A stretch of DNA of 64,000 bases from an uncultured Acidimicrobiales bacterium (GCA_938038785.1 CALHTB010000054.1:1-64000), one strand, 5' to 3'. Positions 35,794 through 47,934 are shown, numbered from the stretch's first letter. Notes: generated by a model from the letters alone, not told the origin. Made by a program: numbers and translations.

Positions 35794-38349
35794 TCAGGTG
35801 GCGGTGAGGTTTAGGGCGTTGTTGATTACGCCTAGGTGGCTGTAGGCCTGGGGGTGGTTGCCTAGGGCCCGGCCGGTTACGGGGTCGAACTCTTCGGACA
35901 TCAGTCCGGTTTCTCCCGCGGTCGACAAGTAGCTGCGGAACAGGCTTCGAGCTTCCTCATGTTCGCCCAGCAGCGCGTAGCAATCGATCATCCACGACGT
36001 CATGAGCTGGAAGCCGCCCTCGGCACCAGGCAGACCGTCTTCGTGGTGATAGCGATACACCGTTGGCCCCTCGCGAAGTTGTGCCTCGACGGCTCGTACG
36101 GTCGCAGCGAAGCGAGGGTCGTCGGCTTCGACAAAACCGCTCAGGCCAACCATGAGCACCGACGCGTCCAGGTCGGTTCCGTCGTATGCGGTGGTGAACG
36201 ACTGCACCGTCTCGTTCCACCCGTTCTCGAGCACATCGTTGCGAATGGTGTCGCGAAGCTCGGCCCACTCGGGCATGTCGCGCTCGAACACCTCGGCGGC
36301 AAGCTTCATGGCCCGGTCAACGGTGACCCAGCACATCACCCGTGAGTACACATGGTGGCGCGGTGCCGAACGAATCTCCCAAATGCCGTGATCGGCTTCT
36401 TGCCAGCGTTCCTCGACCGCTCCAACCATGCCTTCCACGAGACGCCAGTGCCGTGACGACAGGGGAGCGCCCCGCTCGCCCAGCAGGTACACCAAGTCCA
36501 CGATCGGCCCAAAGACGTCGAGCTGAATCTGGTTGTCCGCGGCGTTGCCGACGCGCACTGGGCGCGAGCCGCCGTACCCGGCGAGCTCGGTGATGTCAGC
36601 CTCGGGTGGAAGCTTGCCGCCGTCGAGGGCATACAGCGGGTTGAGTCGGCCGGGTTCGCCGTCACCATTTTCGAGGACGCCGAGCACCCAATCGAGATAG
36701 TCCATTGCTTCTTCATGGCTGCCGAGACGCACGAGGGCCGCCGCACTCATGGCAGCATCGCGCAGCCAACAGTACCGATAGTCCCAGTTGCGAACGCCAC
36801 CGATGTGCTCGGGAAGGCTCGTCGTTGGAGCAGCAGCAATGCCACCGCTGGGGCCATAGACAAGAGCCTTCAGCACAAGGGCAGATCGACGCACCGCATC
36901 GGCTGCTTCATTCGGAAGTTCGAGACGGTCAGCCCAATCAGCCCAGAACCGACGGGTGTGGTCGCGCTTGCGGGTCTCTGGTGACTCGGCTCGAAGGCTG
37001 GCGGTGCCGACGCGCATTTCGAGGGTCAGCGGGCCGTTCGACAAATCGACCCGGGCAACTGCGGTTTGGTGAGGGCCATCAGACTCGATCGTCCATTCGA
37101 CGCCAGGCGAACGCAACACCACAAGGTCTCGGGCTCCCACGATCTCGAGCCCATCTGTGCGAACGTCGATCTGCGTGGGGAAGCGGCCAAAATCGAGCCG
37201 AGGCGCGAACTCGATGACCGCGGTGCCCGAGCCAGCGACGTGGCGAATGAGGTCGGTTCGGCCGGCGAGCAGCGTTGGCCGGCCGTCGGACACGTCGAGG
37301 TAGTCGGTGACGGTCATCGACGGCCAGATTGTCTCCAACACCATCGTGTTCCCGGCGTAGCGCTGCAGGCTTGGGCCGCGACCGTCGGAGCTCTTCACTG
37401 CGAAATAGCCCGCCGTCGGGCCACCCAACAGCTCTGCGAACAGTGCTGGATCATCGAGACGCGGCGCGCAGAACCACGTGACCCGCGCGTCGGGAGTAAC
37501 GATTGCAGCGGTGCGCTGGTCGCTGAGAAGGCTGTGCTGCTCGATCGGTACGAGCCCTGCACCTGCAAGCCATTCGCTGCGCAGTGAGCTCAACGTGCTG
37601 AGCATCAGCGCCACGTCTTCGGTGCCGTCGATTCGATAGGTGGCCGCCGTCTCGCCCTCGCCGACCTTGACGCTTACGTCGGGGCCCTGAAGCGACGTGA
37701 ACGCGTCTTCGTCGGTGGCATCGTCGCCAACGAAGAGCACCGCGGACGCGCTGACGTTGGTGCGCAGAGTGTCGAGTGCTTTGCCCTTGTCGGCTTGCAT
37801 CACCCCGACCTCGCACACCTTCTTCCCGTGGCTGATCGTGAGCGAATCGTCCGATGCTGCAAACGCCTCGACCTCGGCGACCGCAGCCGCCACCGACTCA
37901 GGAGCGGCGTTACGGGTATGGAACGCAACCGATGCCGGCTTTTGTTCGAGGCTGGAGCCGGGATAGCGCTGTGCGATCTCGGCCAGCCGTTCGCCAATGA
38001 CACCGCGGCGGGCCATCGTCTCGCTGTCCATCTGCAACGCAAAGTCGACGTCGAACTCGCTGCCATGGCTTCCGACGAGGTGGATTTCGGCGGGTAGACG
38101 GCTGAGCGCAGCAAGGTCACGCAATGACCGAGACGAAATGACGCCCACGTGCGTTTGATCGAGGGTGGCCAGCGACCGCATCGCCACCGAAGTGTCCCGA
38201 TCGGGAACAGCCTTCATCGGGTCATCAACAAGCGGCGCAACGGTGCCGTCGTAGTCGGTGGCCACAAGAAGCTGTGGGGTCTGGGCGAGTTGGCTTAGGG
38301 CTTCGTGAAGCTCGCGGGGGAGGGGCTTTGGATCTTCGATCACACGCAA
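35794..38349 (-). CDS. Trehalose-phosphatase (HAD) / GH15 glucoamylase-trehalase fusion
   Basis: 851 aa; N-terminal 'LLVATDYDGTVAPLVDDP...VGDDATDEDAF'; C-terminal 'GIAAAPTTSLPEHIGGVRNWDYRYCWLRDAAMSAAAL'. Confidence 0.9.
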   Translation of the reverse strand: MRVIEDPKPLPRELHEALSQLAQTPQLLVATDYDGTVAPLVDDPMKAVPDRDTSVAMRSLATLDQTHVGVISSRSLRDLAALSRLPAEIHLVGSHGSEFDVDFALQMDSETMARRGVIGERLAEIAQRYPGSSLEQKPASVAFHTRNAAPESVAAAVAEVEAFAASDDSLTISHGKKVCEVGVMQADKGKALDTLRTNVSASAVLFVGDDATDEDAFTSLQGPDVSVKVGEGETAATYRIDGTEDVALMLSTLSSLRSEWLAGAGLVPIEQHSLLSDQRTAAIVTPDARVTWFCAPRLDDPALFAELLGGPTAGYFAVKSSDGRGPSLQRYAGNTMVLETIWPSMTVTDYLDVSDGRPTLLAGRTDLIRHVAGSGTAVIEFAPRLDFGRFPTQIDVRTDGLEIVGARDLVVLRSPGVEWTIESDGPHQTAVARVDLSNGPLTLEMRVGTASLRAESPETRKRDHTRRFWADWADRLELPNEAADAVRRSALVLKALVYGPSGGIAAAPTTSLPEHIGGVRNWDYRYCWLRDAAMSAAALVRLGSHEEAMDYLDWVLGVLENGDGEPGRLNPLYALDGGKLPPEADITELAGYGGSRPVRVGNAADNQIQLDVFGPIVDLVYLLGERGAPLSSRHWRLVEGMVGAVEERWQEADHGIWEIRSAPRHHVYSRVMCWVTVDRAMKLAAEVFERDMPEWAELRDTIRNDVLENGWNETVQSFTTAYDGTDLDASVLMVGLSGFVEADDPRFAATVRAVEAQLREGPTVYRYHHEDGLPGAEGGFQLMTSWMIDCYALLGEHEEARSLFRSYLSTAGETGLMSEEFDPVTGRALGNHPQAYSHLGVINNALNLTAT

Positions 38350-38467
38350 ACGGTACCGTTAATCACCGATTGGCGAGGTATCTGGACCCATCGATTTGCC
38401 GCTGGCTCTTACCGGCGAATTACCTACAAGTGGGAATCATCCAGGTAGCGTCTGCATTGGAATCATT

Positions 38468-39358
38468 ATGAGCAACGTGGAACCACAAGACGGTGCGGTC
38501 AGCGAGGTCTGCTACAAGCATGCCGATCGATCAACTGGCGTCAGCTGCCAACGGTGTGATCGCCTGATTTGTGGCGAATGCGCGCACCAAGCCTCGGTTG
38601 GCGTGCATTGCCCCGAGTGCACCAAAGGCACCAAGCAGAAGGTCTACACGTCGAGCAACATGCCCGGCTCACAAGGCCGGGTCACCCAAGCGCTCGTCGG
38701 CATCAACGTGGCGATCTTCGTCCTCACCATCTTCTTCCTCGACGCCACGGTAGTGAGCGCCGGTTCGGTCTTTCGCGACTTCGGAACCTACGGATTTCCA
38801 ATCGCCGAGAACTTTGAACTGTGGCGCATCTTCAGCGGTGGGTTCATCCACTCGGGCGTTATTCACATTGGCTTCAACATGTACTTGCTGTGGCAGCTCG
38901 GCCTCCAGCTCGAACGAGTGCTCGGCGAACGCGACTACCTGGCCGTCTATTTCACAACGCTCATCGCAGGCAGCCTCGGAGCGCTGGTGCTCTCGCCGCT
39001 CAGCCCAACCGGCGGCGCTTCGGGCGCGGTGTTCGGCCTCATTGGGTTCACCGTCTTTGTGTACCGCAGCCGCAATATCGGGCTCTTCGACACCGGCCTC
39101 GGCTTCCTCATCGTGATCAACGTGCTCTTTAGCTTCCGAGGTGGAGTGAGCCTCGGCGGGCACGGTGGCGGTCTCCTGGCCGGCCTTCTCCTGGGTGTCA
39201 TCTACTTCGGAATGAACCCCGGCGATGGTCCGCTCATACCGGAGTCCAAGAAGCGCTTCCTCATCACGGTCTCCCTCGGCGTCGTCATGTTTGGGTTGTG
39301 CTACCTCGCAGCTACGACGTGGATGAACCCGCTGTTCCAAACTCCGCGAGGCGGCTAG
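38468..39358 (+). CDS. Rhomboid-family intramembrane protease with N-terminal B-box/zinc-finger-like segment
   Basis: From ATG at 38468; N-terminal 'CYKHADRSTGVSCQRCDRLICGECAHQASVGVHCPEC'; 'FIHSGVIHIGFNMYLLWQLG', 'GGASGAVFGLIG'. Confidence 0.88.
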   Translation: MSNVEPQDGAVSEVCYKHADRSTGVSCQRCDRLICGECAHQASVGVHCPECTKGTKQKVYTSSNMPGSQGRVTQALVGINVAIFVLTIFFLDATVVSAGSVFRDFGTYGFPIAENFELWRIFSGGFIHSGVIHIGFNMYLLWQLGLQLERVLGERDYLAVYFTTLIAGSLGALVLSPLSPTGGASGAVFGLIGFTVFVYRSRNIGLFDTGLGFLIVINVLFSFRGGVSLGGHGGGLLAGLLLGVIYFGMNPGDGPLIPESKKRFLITVSLGVVMFGLCYLAATTWMNPLFQTPRGG

Positions 39359-39807
39359 GCGACGACTTCGCCGTTCTTGAAGCGCTTGCTCAGCGCTTGC
39401 AGGTTGCGCTTCCAGATCAGCTTGAGCACGATCGACCCAATCGGTTCGCCGACCGGTCCGCCGAGCCACCACGGAAACGACAGCTCCTCTTCCCAACGAA
39501 ACAGGGTGCGCCCACCAGCGAGCGGCGACAGCGTGAATGCGCCCTCGCCCATCACCACGCCAGAGTGCTTCACACCGATCGTCTCAGCGTCGATCCACGC
39601 GGTGATCTCCATGACATCGGTCAGCTGAATAGGCCCGACTTTGGTCTCGCATTCGAAGGTGGTTCCGACGCCCTCTTTGGAATCAGACGTGAACCAGATC
39701 GACTCGGCGTCGTGCATCCACTCGACGTGACTCGACAACACGCGGACGTCGGTCCAAACCACCTCAGGCGGGGCATCGAGCTCGGTCTCCACGGTGATTG
39801 CGGCCAT
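39355..39807 (-). CDS. SRPBCC/polyketide cyclase-like protein
   Basis: 150 aa; ITVETELDAPPEVVWTDVRVLSSHVEWMHDAESI. Confidence 0.7.
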   Translation of the reverse strand: MAAITVETELDAPPEVVWTDVRVLSSHVEWMHDAESIWFTSDSKEGVGTTFECETKVGPIQLTDVMEITAWIDAETIGVKHSGVVMGEGAFTLSPLAGGRTLFRWEEELSFPWWLGGPVGEPIGSIVLKLIWKRNLQALSKRFKNGEVVA

Positions 39808-39820
39808 CGAAGCAGGCTAT

Positions 39821-40585
39821 CTAGACGGCGACGTAGACACTGACAGCATTGCCGCTGTTGTCGGTGATGGCTGCGCCATCCCAATCGGCGGTTCGTTGAC
39901 CGAGACGGAACCCAGCCTTAGCTGCCATTGCGTCGAGTTGGGCGAGGGTCGCATAGCGGATCTTCCACGGGCGCATCCGAACCCCAGCATTGGAGAATTC
40001 GATGTGCTGGCCGGTGATCTGTTGCTCGTCCACATCGCGGATGGTTGCGGTGAGCACGGCCGTGTCCACGTCGATCGACCGGGTGGTGACCATAGCGTCG
40101 AGCGCCGGGTCCGGGTCGGCCGGGATCATGGCTTCAACGATCAGGCGTCCACCCAGCCGTAGTGCCCGGCGACTCTCGTCAAGACATGCCTGCTGGCCGT
40201 GTTCGGAATGCAAGTTGAAGAGCGTGTTCGTGGCGACCAACACGGTATCGAACGATTCTGACCGAACCGGGAGGACGGCCATGTCTGCACCCACCGCCCA
40301 CGAGCGATCGGCAGAGCGAAATCGTTCGAGCATCGAGACCGATGCATCCACGCCAACCACGAAATGGCCTGACGCGGCGATTTTCAGCGACAGTCGACCG
40401 GTGCCAACCCCGAGCTCGAGAACGCGCTGGCTGGGCCCGAAGCGAGAGATGAACGCCGCTGTTGCTTCGGCATCGGACACGTCGTCGTACCACTCGTCGT
40501 AGACATCGGCGAAGCTCTCGCCGTATCGCTCGGGACCGAACGGGTCATTTCCTTGAGGAACCATCTGTCGTGTGGGGTCTGGCAC
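39821..40585 (-). CDS. SAM-dependent methyltransferase
   Basis: 254 aa; RVLELGVGTGRLSLKIAASGHFVVGVDAS. Confidence 0.85.
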   Translation of the reverse strand: MPDPTRQMVPQGNDPFGPERYGESFADVYDEWYDDVSDAEATAAFISRFGPSQRVLELGVGTGRLSLKIAASGHFVVGVDASVSMLERFRSADRSWAVGADMAVLPVRSESFDTVLVATNTLFNLHSEHGQQACLDESRRALRLGGRLIVEAMIPADPDPALDAMVTTRSIDVDTAVLTATIRDVDEQQITGQHIEFSNAGVRMRPWKIRYATLAQLDAMAAKAGFRLGQRTADWDGAAITDNSGNAVSVYVAV

Positions 40586-40602
40586 CGACTAAGAATGGCG
40601 CA

Positions 40603-41511
40603 GTGACCGGCGCACAATCCAACGGAGCGCCGGGGCGGCCAGAACTCGTCCCGGGCGCAGAAGAGCTTCCCCCGCTGGTGGCGCGCTCTCCCCTGGGCAT
40701 CTTCGACGAGGCAATGACGTTCATTCGGATACGTCCGCGTCAACTGTTGGCGATCGCCTGCATGCTTATGATTCCTGCAAAAGCGCTCGCAGCGTTGGTG
40801 CCAGGATCGATCCTTCGTCGAGCACGACCAGAGCAGGCGATCGACCTCATCCTCGAGAATGTGCTCGGGGTCGATTCGATCCTCGCCAACCTGATCTCCT
40901 TCGGGCTCGAGTCCCTTGCGCTCTTCCTCATCGCGGTGATGTACGGCGAGCTCGCTGCTGCGTGGTTCGTCGGCCAAGCGCCAACCACGCGGGAAGTGTT
41001 CGGAAGAACATTCAGGCGTATTCACAAGCTCCTGATCGTCTGGATCATCGCCAAGATCGTCATTGTTGGCGGAGGGATTGTTGGCTTTGGGGCTGCTGGT
41101 TTGCTCGTCGCCGTACTTCTCTCGGTTGCAGCGCCGCTCATGGGCGCCGAACGGATGAAGGTGAAACAAGTCCTGCAGCGGAGCGCCAATCTGGCGTCGG
41201 CAAAGCTCGGTCAGACCGGGCTTGTGTTCATCATCACCGGTGTCGGCGCATTCATCATCCGGTTGGCTATCAAGCAGTCGCCCTCACTTATTTTGAGCCA
41301 GTTCACCGGCCAGTCGCGTCCGCCAGACTGGATCATCTTCGGCATCTCCGATGTGGCCGGGGCAGTCTTCGCTGCAGCGTTCCTTGCTGCGGCGTCGGTG
41401 GTGCTGTATCTCGACTTGCGGGTGCGCCGCGAAGGCATCGATCTCGACCTTGCGATCGGTCGGACGTTCCCTCGGAATCGGGCGCGTCGAATTGGAGCGG
41501 GCCGTGGCTGA
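40603..41511 (+). CDS. Multi-pass membrane protein of the MoxR/DUF58 cluster
   Basis: From GTG at 40603; several hydrophobic segments; overlaps the next CDS. Confidence 0.65.
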   Translation: MTGAQSNGAPGRPELVPGAEELPPLVARSPLGIFDEAMTFIRIRPRQLLAIACMLMIPAKALAALVPGSILRRARPEQAIDLILENVLGVDSILANLISFGLESLALFLIAVMYGELAAAWFVGQAPTTREVFGRTFRRIHKLLIVWIIAKIVIVGGGIVGFGAAGLLVAVLLSVAAPLMGAERMKVKQVLQRSANLASAKLGQTGLVFIITGVGAFIIRLAIKQSPSLILSQFTGQSRPPDWIIFGISDVAGAVFAAAFLAAASVVLYLDLRVRREGIDLDLAIGRTFPRNRARRIGAGRG

Positions 41512-42136
41512 GGTAACGAACGAAGAAGCCAACGACCTGGCCGACGAAATTCTTCGGCGAGACGAATTTCTCGCCGCTGGTGAACCGGGTCCGGCCACCC
41601 GCGCCCTGAACTGGGTCGGAGAACAAATCGCCGACTTCTTTGGCTGGTTGTTTGGCGGCTTCGGTGGAATTGGTGGTGAAGCGGGAAGGGTCCTCGCCAC
41701 GATCTTGGTTGTGCTCGCCGGCCTACTGTTCTGCTTTGCCTTGTATCGGGCCATCGCCAACCGCAAACCAAAGGCAAAGAAGGAAAGCTCCGACGGCACC
41801 AGAGTCGTCTTTGACGAGGTCGTCGAACCATCTGCGCTTCGTGACCAACTGGCGCGCCTGCGGTCGTCGGGGGATTGGCGTGGGGCGGTCGTGGCAGGGT
41901 TTCGCCTGGCCGTTGTTGGGCTGATCGACCAGAACATCGCCCGAGAGGTTGCGGGGGCCACAACAGGCGACTTCGCCAGCGCAGTACAACAGCACCGTCC
42001 GGAGCTCCTCGATACGTATCAGCCGGCGGCGGCGGCGTTCGAGCGGGCGTTCTACAGCGACCTCGAGGTTCGCCAAGCCGATCTTGGCGATGTCGAACGG
42101 CTGCTCGAACGTCTCCAGACGGTGGGGGCACGATGA
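41504..42136 (+). CDS. DUF4129-like membrane protein
   Basis: From GTG at 41504; one TM segment followed by 'FRLAVVGLIDQN' and C-terminal 'YQPAAAAFERAFYSDLEV'. Confidence 0.65.
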   Translation: MAEVTNEEANDLADEILRRDEFLAAGEPGPATRALNWVGEQIADFFGWLFGGFGGIGGEAGRVLATILVVLAGLLFCFALYRAIANRKPKAKKESSDGTRVVFDEVVEPSALRDQLARLRSSGDWRGAVVAGFRLAVVGLIDQNIAREVAGATTGDFASAVQQHRPELLDTYQPAAAAFERAFYSDLEVRQADLGDVERLLERLQTVGAR

Positions 42137-43583
42137 CCTCTCCCGCAGTTCCGCGCCAGCAGGCATCGCCAATCTTGTGGTTTGGGCTGCTTGCGCTCGC
42201 TGGCCTCGTGATTCTCTTTGCACTCGCCACCCGCAACGACCCGAACATCGGAGGCGAAGCCGACCCCGACGGTGTTGGCCCGAACGGGCTGCTGGCAGCC
42301 CGCCTGTTCGTCGAGGAGGCCGGCGGCAACACGCAGCGCAACGTGGGTTTGCCCGAAGAAGATGTTGACGTGGCGATTCTCGCCGGGCAGGGCCCGGTCC
42401 TTCCACCCTTCAGTGCCGATGACACAACGGTGCTTTCGTGGCAGCCCTTGCTCGATTGGGTTCGCAACGGGGGCACCCTTATCACGACCTATGACCTCCC
42501 CAACGCGCCGAAGGGCGGCACTGCCTTTGTCGACGGTGAGCTCGGCGATCTCCTCGTCGCACGTGGTGAATGCACCGACCCGTCGCTCCCAGGGCTAACC
42601 GAGGTCCGTCCGCTGGACTACATCCCCGTCGAGGTCGGCGCCGACGACACGTCCTGCTTCGGCTCATCAGAGCAATCGCTGGTCGTCATCCGACAGTTCG
42701 GTGAAGGCCGGGTGGTGCGTGTCGGCACGATGGCACTGTTCTACAACCGGTCTCTGAACAGGGCTGATAACGCTGCGCTCTTCGCTCGCCTCATTGGCAT
42801 CGATGACGCGCCAACCGTCGGCTTTGTGCCCGACCCACCGGTGTGGTTTGTGCTCGACGACGAGGCCGAGATCGAGATCGATGGTCCCGGTGACGGAGAC
42901 GAGGCAAGCGGTTCGGGCGATGACGAACCCGAGTCGATCTTCGACGAACTCCTTGGCGAGAGCCCGTTCGGCGACGACCCGCCCCTCGAGCTCGACGAGG
43001 AAGGGAACCCGATTCCCTTTGATGGCGGCGGTGGTCTTGGAGGTGGCGGGTTTGGCGGCGACCAGCCCGTCGACGAGGACGGTAACCCGGTTGGAGCTGG
43101 CGACCAGACGCTTCTCGATCTCGTCGACCCCGCAGTGCTGGCGCTTATTGCTGGGCTGACGGGCGCAGCGATTCTGTACGCCATCACGGTTGGTCGCCGA
43201 CATGGCTCGCCGATCTCCGAAGAGGTTCCAATCGAGCTGCCGAGTTCTAGTTACGTCGAGGCCACAGGTCGCCTGTTCGGAAAGACCGAAGATGCAACCG
43301 GCCGTAGCTCGGCAATTTTGCGGCACGACCTACGCACCGATCTGGCGCGGCGCGTCGGTATGGCGTCGGACTCGTCAGCCCAGGACATCGCTACAGCGCT
43401 CGTCGCAGGCGACCAGCAGGCCGCGATCATTCACATGCTCGACGGCCCGCCTCCAGCCAACGACGACGAGTTCGTTGCGCTGGCAACCCAACTCATCGAG
43501 ACACGCGATCGCATCGAGCGAAGCGGTGTCGCCACCCTTGCAACCAGCGAGGAATTCTCTCTCGTCACCGAAAGGACGACCTG

Positions 43584-43584
<1 letters not shown>
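42133..43584 (+). CDS. DUF4350-like membrane protein
   Basis: From ATG at 42133; TM, 'DPDGVGPNGLLAARLFVEEAGG', second TM; overlaps its neighbours. Confidence 0.7.
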
Positions 43585-44747
<1,163 letters not shown>

Positions 44748-44753
44748 CCCCAC

Positions 44754-46055
44754 ATGGTCTTTCAACCCCGACTGGCGCTGTTCGCAGCCCTACTGACCCC
44801 AGCGGTCTTCTTGTTTCCCGAGCATCCCTGGTGGGCGCTGCTCGGGATTGCCGTCGTGGTGGCGTTGGTCTGGTTGATCGATTGGTTGTTGACGGTTTCG
44901 CCCAACGACATTCGGGTCGAGCGTTCGACGCCGTCGTCGATCACCCTCGATCGCAGCGGCACCGTGTCGTGGCAGGTGACCAACGTTTCTGACCGGACAG
45001 CCCGGCTGAAGCTGGCCGACGGGTTGGCGCCGTCACTAATGGCCGACGCTCGACGTGCATCGATCGACCTCGATGGCACCCGCACCGCCACCGTCGAGAC
45101 CGACCTGCATCCGATACGCCGGGGTCGCTTTGCGTTGGGTGAACTGGTCATACGCATCGACGGGCCGCTTGGCTTTGGTGGCCGCCAGCAGACTCGGTGG
45201 GAGCCTGACGAACTGCGGGTCTTCCCGCGTTTCCCAAGTCGCGCCGAGGCCGAACTGCGACTTCGGCGCAGCCGACTCGACATGGGCCTGCGGTCGGCTC
45301 GAATGCGCGGCGGCGGTTCCGAGTTCGAGCAGCTACGAGACTTCACCCCCGACGACGAGTTCCGCAAGATCGACTGGTCGGCGACCGCCCGCGCCAACCG
45401 CATGATCGTGCGCACGTACCGAACCGAACGCAACCAGACGGTGATCAACGTCATGGACAACGGCCGGCTCATGGCCGGTCAGGTGGCGGGGGTTCCTCGC
45501 GTCGAGCATGCAATGGACGCAATCATGGCCCTCACGACCGTGTCGATCGGGCTCGGCGACCGCACCGGGTTGCTCATTTTCGACGGTGATGTCCGGGCCA
45601 CCGTGCCGGCGTCGGCTCGGTCGACCCAGCTCAGTCGCATCATCAACGCAATGTTCGATCTCGAGCCGGTGCTCGCCGAGAGCGACTACCACGGTGCCTT
45701 CACCGAAACCCTGACGCGGTTCAGCCGACGCACGATGCTGGTGATCCACACTGAACTCGTCGAACAAACGCTGAACGAGTTCCTGCTGCCCGCCCTTCCG
45801 TTGCTGACGCGCTCTCACGTCGTCGTTCTGGCCACGGTGCGCGATCCGCAGGTCGACGAGTGGGCGTCGATGGTGCCCAAGAACGCGGAAGAGGCGCATC
45901 GCCATGCGGCATCACGGGCGTCGCTAGCCGAGCGCGAACGAACGATTCGCGAACTCCGCCGAAACGGCGCAGCGGTCATCGATGCAGTGCCCGGCAAGCT
46001 CGCGGCCAGGCTGATGGATCACTACCTCGACGTAAAGGCTCGCGGAAAGCTCTAG
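44754..46055 (+). CDS. DUF58 domain-containing protein
   Basis: 433 aa; 'GSEFEQLRDFTPDDEFRKIDWSATARANRMIVRTYRTERNQTVINVMDNGRLM'. Confidence 0.9.
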   Translation: MVFQPRLALFAALLTPAVFLFPEHPWWALLGIAVVVALVWLIDWLLTVSPNDIRVERSTPSSITLDRSGTVSWQVTNVSDRTARLKLADGLAPSLMADARRASIDLDGTRTATVETDLHPIRRGRFALGELVIRIDGPLGFGGRQQTRWEPDELRVFPRFPSRAEAELRLRRSRLDMGLRSARMRGGGSEFEQLRDFTPDDEFRKIDWSATARANRMIVRTYRTERNQTVINVMDNGRLMAGQVAGVPRVEHAMDAIMALTTVSIGLGDRTGLLIFDGDVRATVPASARSTQLSRIINAMFDLEPVLAESDYHGAFTETLTRFSRRTMLVIHTELVEQTLNEFLLPALPLLTRSHVVVLATVRDPQVDEWASMVPKNAEEAHRHAASRASLAERERTIRELRRNGAAVIDAVPGKLAARLMDHYLDVKARGKL

Positions 46056-47062
46056 CTGGTTTCGGTTTCGACAGGTGAGTCGAGCTCTTCAATGCGCACT
46101 GGCCGCTGAACCACCGAGCCGGTGTAGCCCCGAGCCATCGCTGCTGGGCCGAGGGCAAAGATGTACGACCAGAACGCCAGGAACGCCGCGGCGCCGATTG
46201 ATACTCGGGCCCAGGTGTCGAGCGGCGATGGGGTGACAAAGCCCTCGATGAGGCCGGCGCAGATAAATACGACGATGAGACCGATGACGATCGAGGCCGC
46301 CCGCTTGGCTTCCTCGGTGAGGGCGTCGCCCCGGGTGCGATCGCCGGGCTTGATGAGCGCCCAGCCCATCTGCATCCCCGCACCACCGGCCACCAGGATC
46401 GCGCTGATCTCGAGGAGCCCGTGGGGCAAGATCAGGCCCCAGAACTTCGGTGCCTCGCCGGCGGCATAGAACAGGCCCGCTGCGAATCCCAGGTTGGCCC
46501 CGTTGAACGCGAGGATGAGCACGGTGGGAAACATCCACATGATGCCGATGACGAACGCAAGGAACGACACCTGAATGTTGTTGATCAACACGCGCGTGGC
46601 GAACTCTGAAGCTGGCGCCGACGAGTAGTAGGCCTCAAAATCCTCTTCGACGTAGGCCTCTCGTAACCCCGGCGGTGCAAGGGCTTCGATGGCGGCATCG
46701 GAATTCGCAAGCCATACGGCGGTGACGACGGCCGGGATGACGAACGCAAGCGTCGACAGGAAGATGAACACCCGCGCTGACCAGACGGCCGCAGGGAATG
46801 TGGACGAGAAGAACGAGATGAATGCACCGCGTGCCTTTGGCTGAGCGCCATAGATGACGGCTCGGGCACCGGACACGATGCGCGTGAGTCGCTGCGTTAC
46901 CAGAGGGTCTGCATAGGTGGTGCGCACGTGGGACAGGTGAGCAGAGGCTCGTTGGTAACGGGCCAACAACTCGTCGAGCTCCTCGCCCTTGAGCTTGCGA
47001 CGCTTCTTCTGCGCTTCGGCCACGAGCTCCTCAAGCCGTTGCCACTCAGCATTGTTTGCCAT
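46052..47062 (-). CDS. SpoIIM/stage II sporulation protein M-like membrane protein
   Basis: From ATG at 47062 (MANNAEWQRLEELVAEAQKKRRKLKGEELDELLARYQRASAHLSHVRT...); 'LPHGLLEISAILVAGGAGMQMG'. Confidence 0.82.
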   Translation of the reverse strand: MANNAEWQRLEELVAEAQKKRRKLKGEELDELLARYQRASAHLSHVRTTYADPLVTQRLTRIVSGARAVIYGAQPKARGAFISFFSSTFPAAVWSARVFIFLSTLAFVIPAVVTAVWLANSDAAIEALAPPGLREAYVEEDFEAYYSSAPASEFATRVLINNIQVSFLAFVIGIMWMFPTVLILAFNGANLGFAAGLFYAAGEAPKFWGLILPHGLLEISAILVAGGAGMQMGWALIKPGDRTRGDALTEEAKRAASIVIGLIVVFICAGLIEGFVTPSPLDTWARVSIGAAAFLAFWSYIFALGPAAMARGYTGSVVQRPVRIEELDSPVETETS

Positions 47063-47138
47063 GACGTAGCTGTCGAGGGTGCGCACAGAGATCACGGTAG
47101 TGCGCCTACGGTGGTGGCGTGGCCAACGGAACGCATTC

Positions 47139-47915
47139 ATGACCGCCGCCGTCAACGCAGGACGAGGCATCGTCACGCCCCAGGGGGTCGTCCTCGACCT
47201 CGAGGCGGCAGGTGTGGGTCATCGCGCCATGGCCCGGCTTATCGACACCACCATCGTTGGTTTCGCGCTCATCGCAATCGTTCAGCTCTTGCAGCTCACC
47301 AACCTCATCGACGGCACCTTGTCGTTCATCGTTCAGGTCGTTGGCACGTTCCTGGTTTTCTTCTGGTATCCAATCATCGCCGAGACGTACTTTCGAGGCC
47401 GTACCATCGGCAAGTTTGCGGTGGGGCTGCGAGTCGTGACCCTCGAAGCCGGGCCGATCGGTTTTCGTGAGGCCTTTATTCGGTCGCTGTTTCAGCTAGT
47501 TGACATGGTGATGACCTACGGAGCATTGGCGTTGCTGTGCGGCATGTTCACCAAGCGATCCCAACGCCTTGGTGACCTCGCTGCCGGAACCTTTGTCATC
47601 CGAGACCCGCGGGTTGTGTCGCACGTACCGGCGGTTCCGTTCACGCCTCCCATGGGTACCGAGCAGATCGTTGCGCACATGGACGTCATGAAGCTCAAGC
47701 CCAAACAAGAGCGCATCATCCGGTCGTTTCTGCTTCGTGTTGCCGAGCTGTCTGGGCCAGCGCGGGTTGATCTTGGCAATCGCTTGGCCGCAGCCACCTC
47801 CGAGCACCTCGGACATCCGCAAGGGTTCGGCCTGGCCCCCGAAACGTACCTTGTTGCGGTGCTAGCAGCAGCGCAGCTTCGTGACGGTGGTCTGGCGCAG
47901 CTCGCGATCAAATAG
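47139..47915 (+). CDS. RDD-family membrane protein
   Basis: From ATG at 47139; 'AMARLIDTTIVGFALIAI', 'TYFRGRTIGKFAVGLRVV', 'LGDLAAGTFVI'. Confidence 0.87.
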   Translation: MTAAVNAGRGIVTPQGVVLDLEAAGVGHRAMARLIDTTIVGFALIAIVQLLQLTNLIDGTLSFIVQVVGTFLVFFWYPIIAETYFRGRTIGKFAVGLRVVTLEAGPIGFREAFIRSLFQLVDMVMTYGALALLCGMFTKRSQRLGDLAAGTFVIRDPRVVSHVPAVPFTPPMGTEQIVAHMDVMKLKPKQERIIRSFLLRVAELSGPARVDLGNRLAAATSEHLGHPQGFGLAPETYLVAVLAAAQLRDGGLAQLAIK

Positions 47916-47934
47916 TCAGCCCTAGCCTGGAGCT

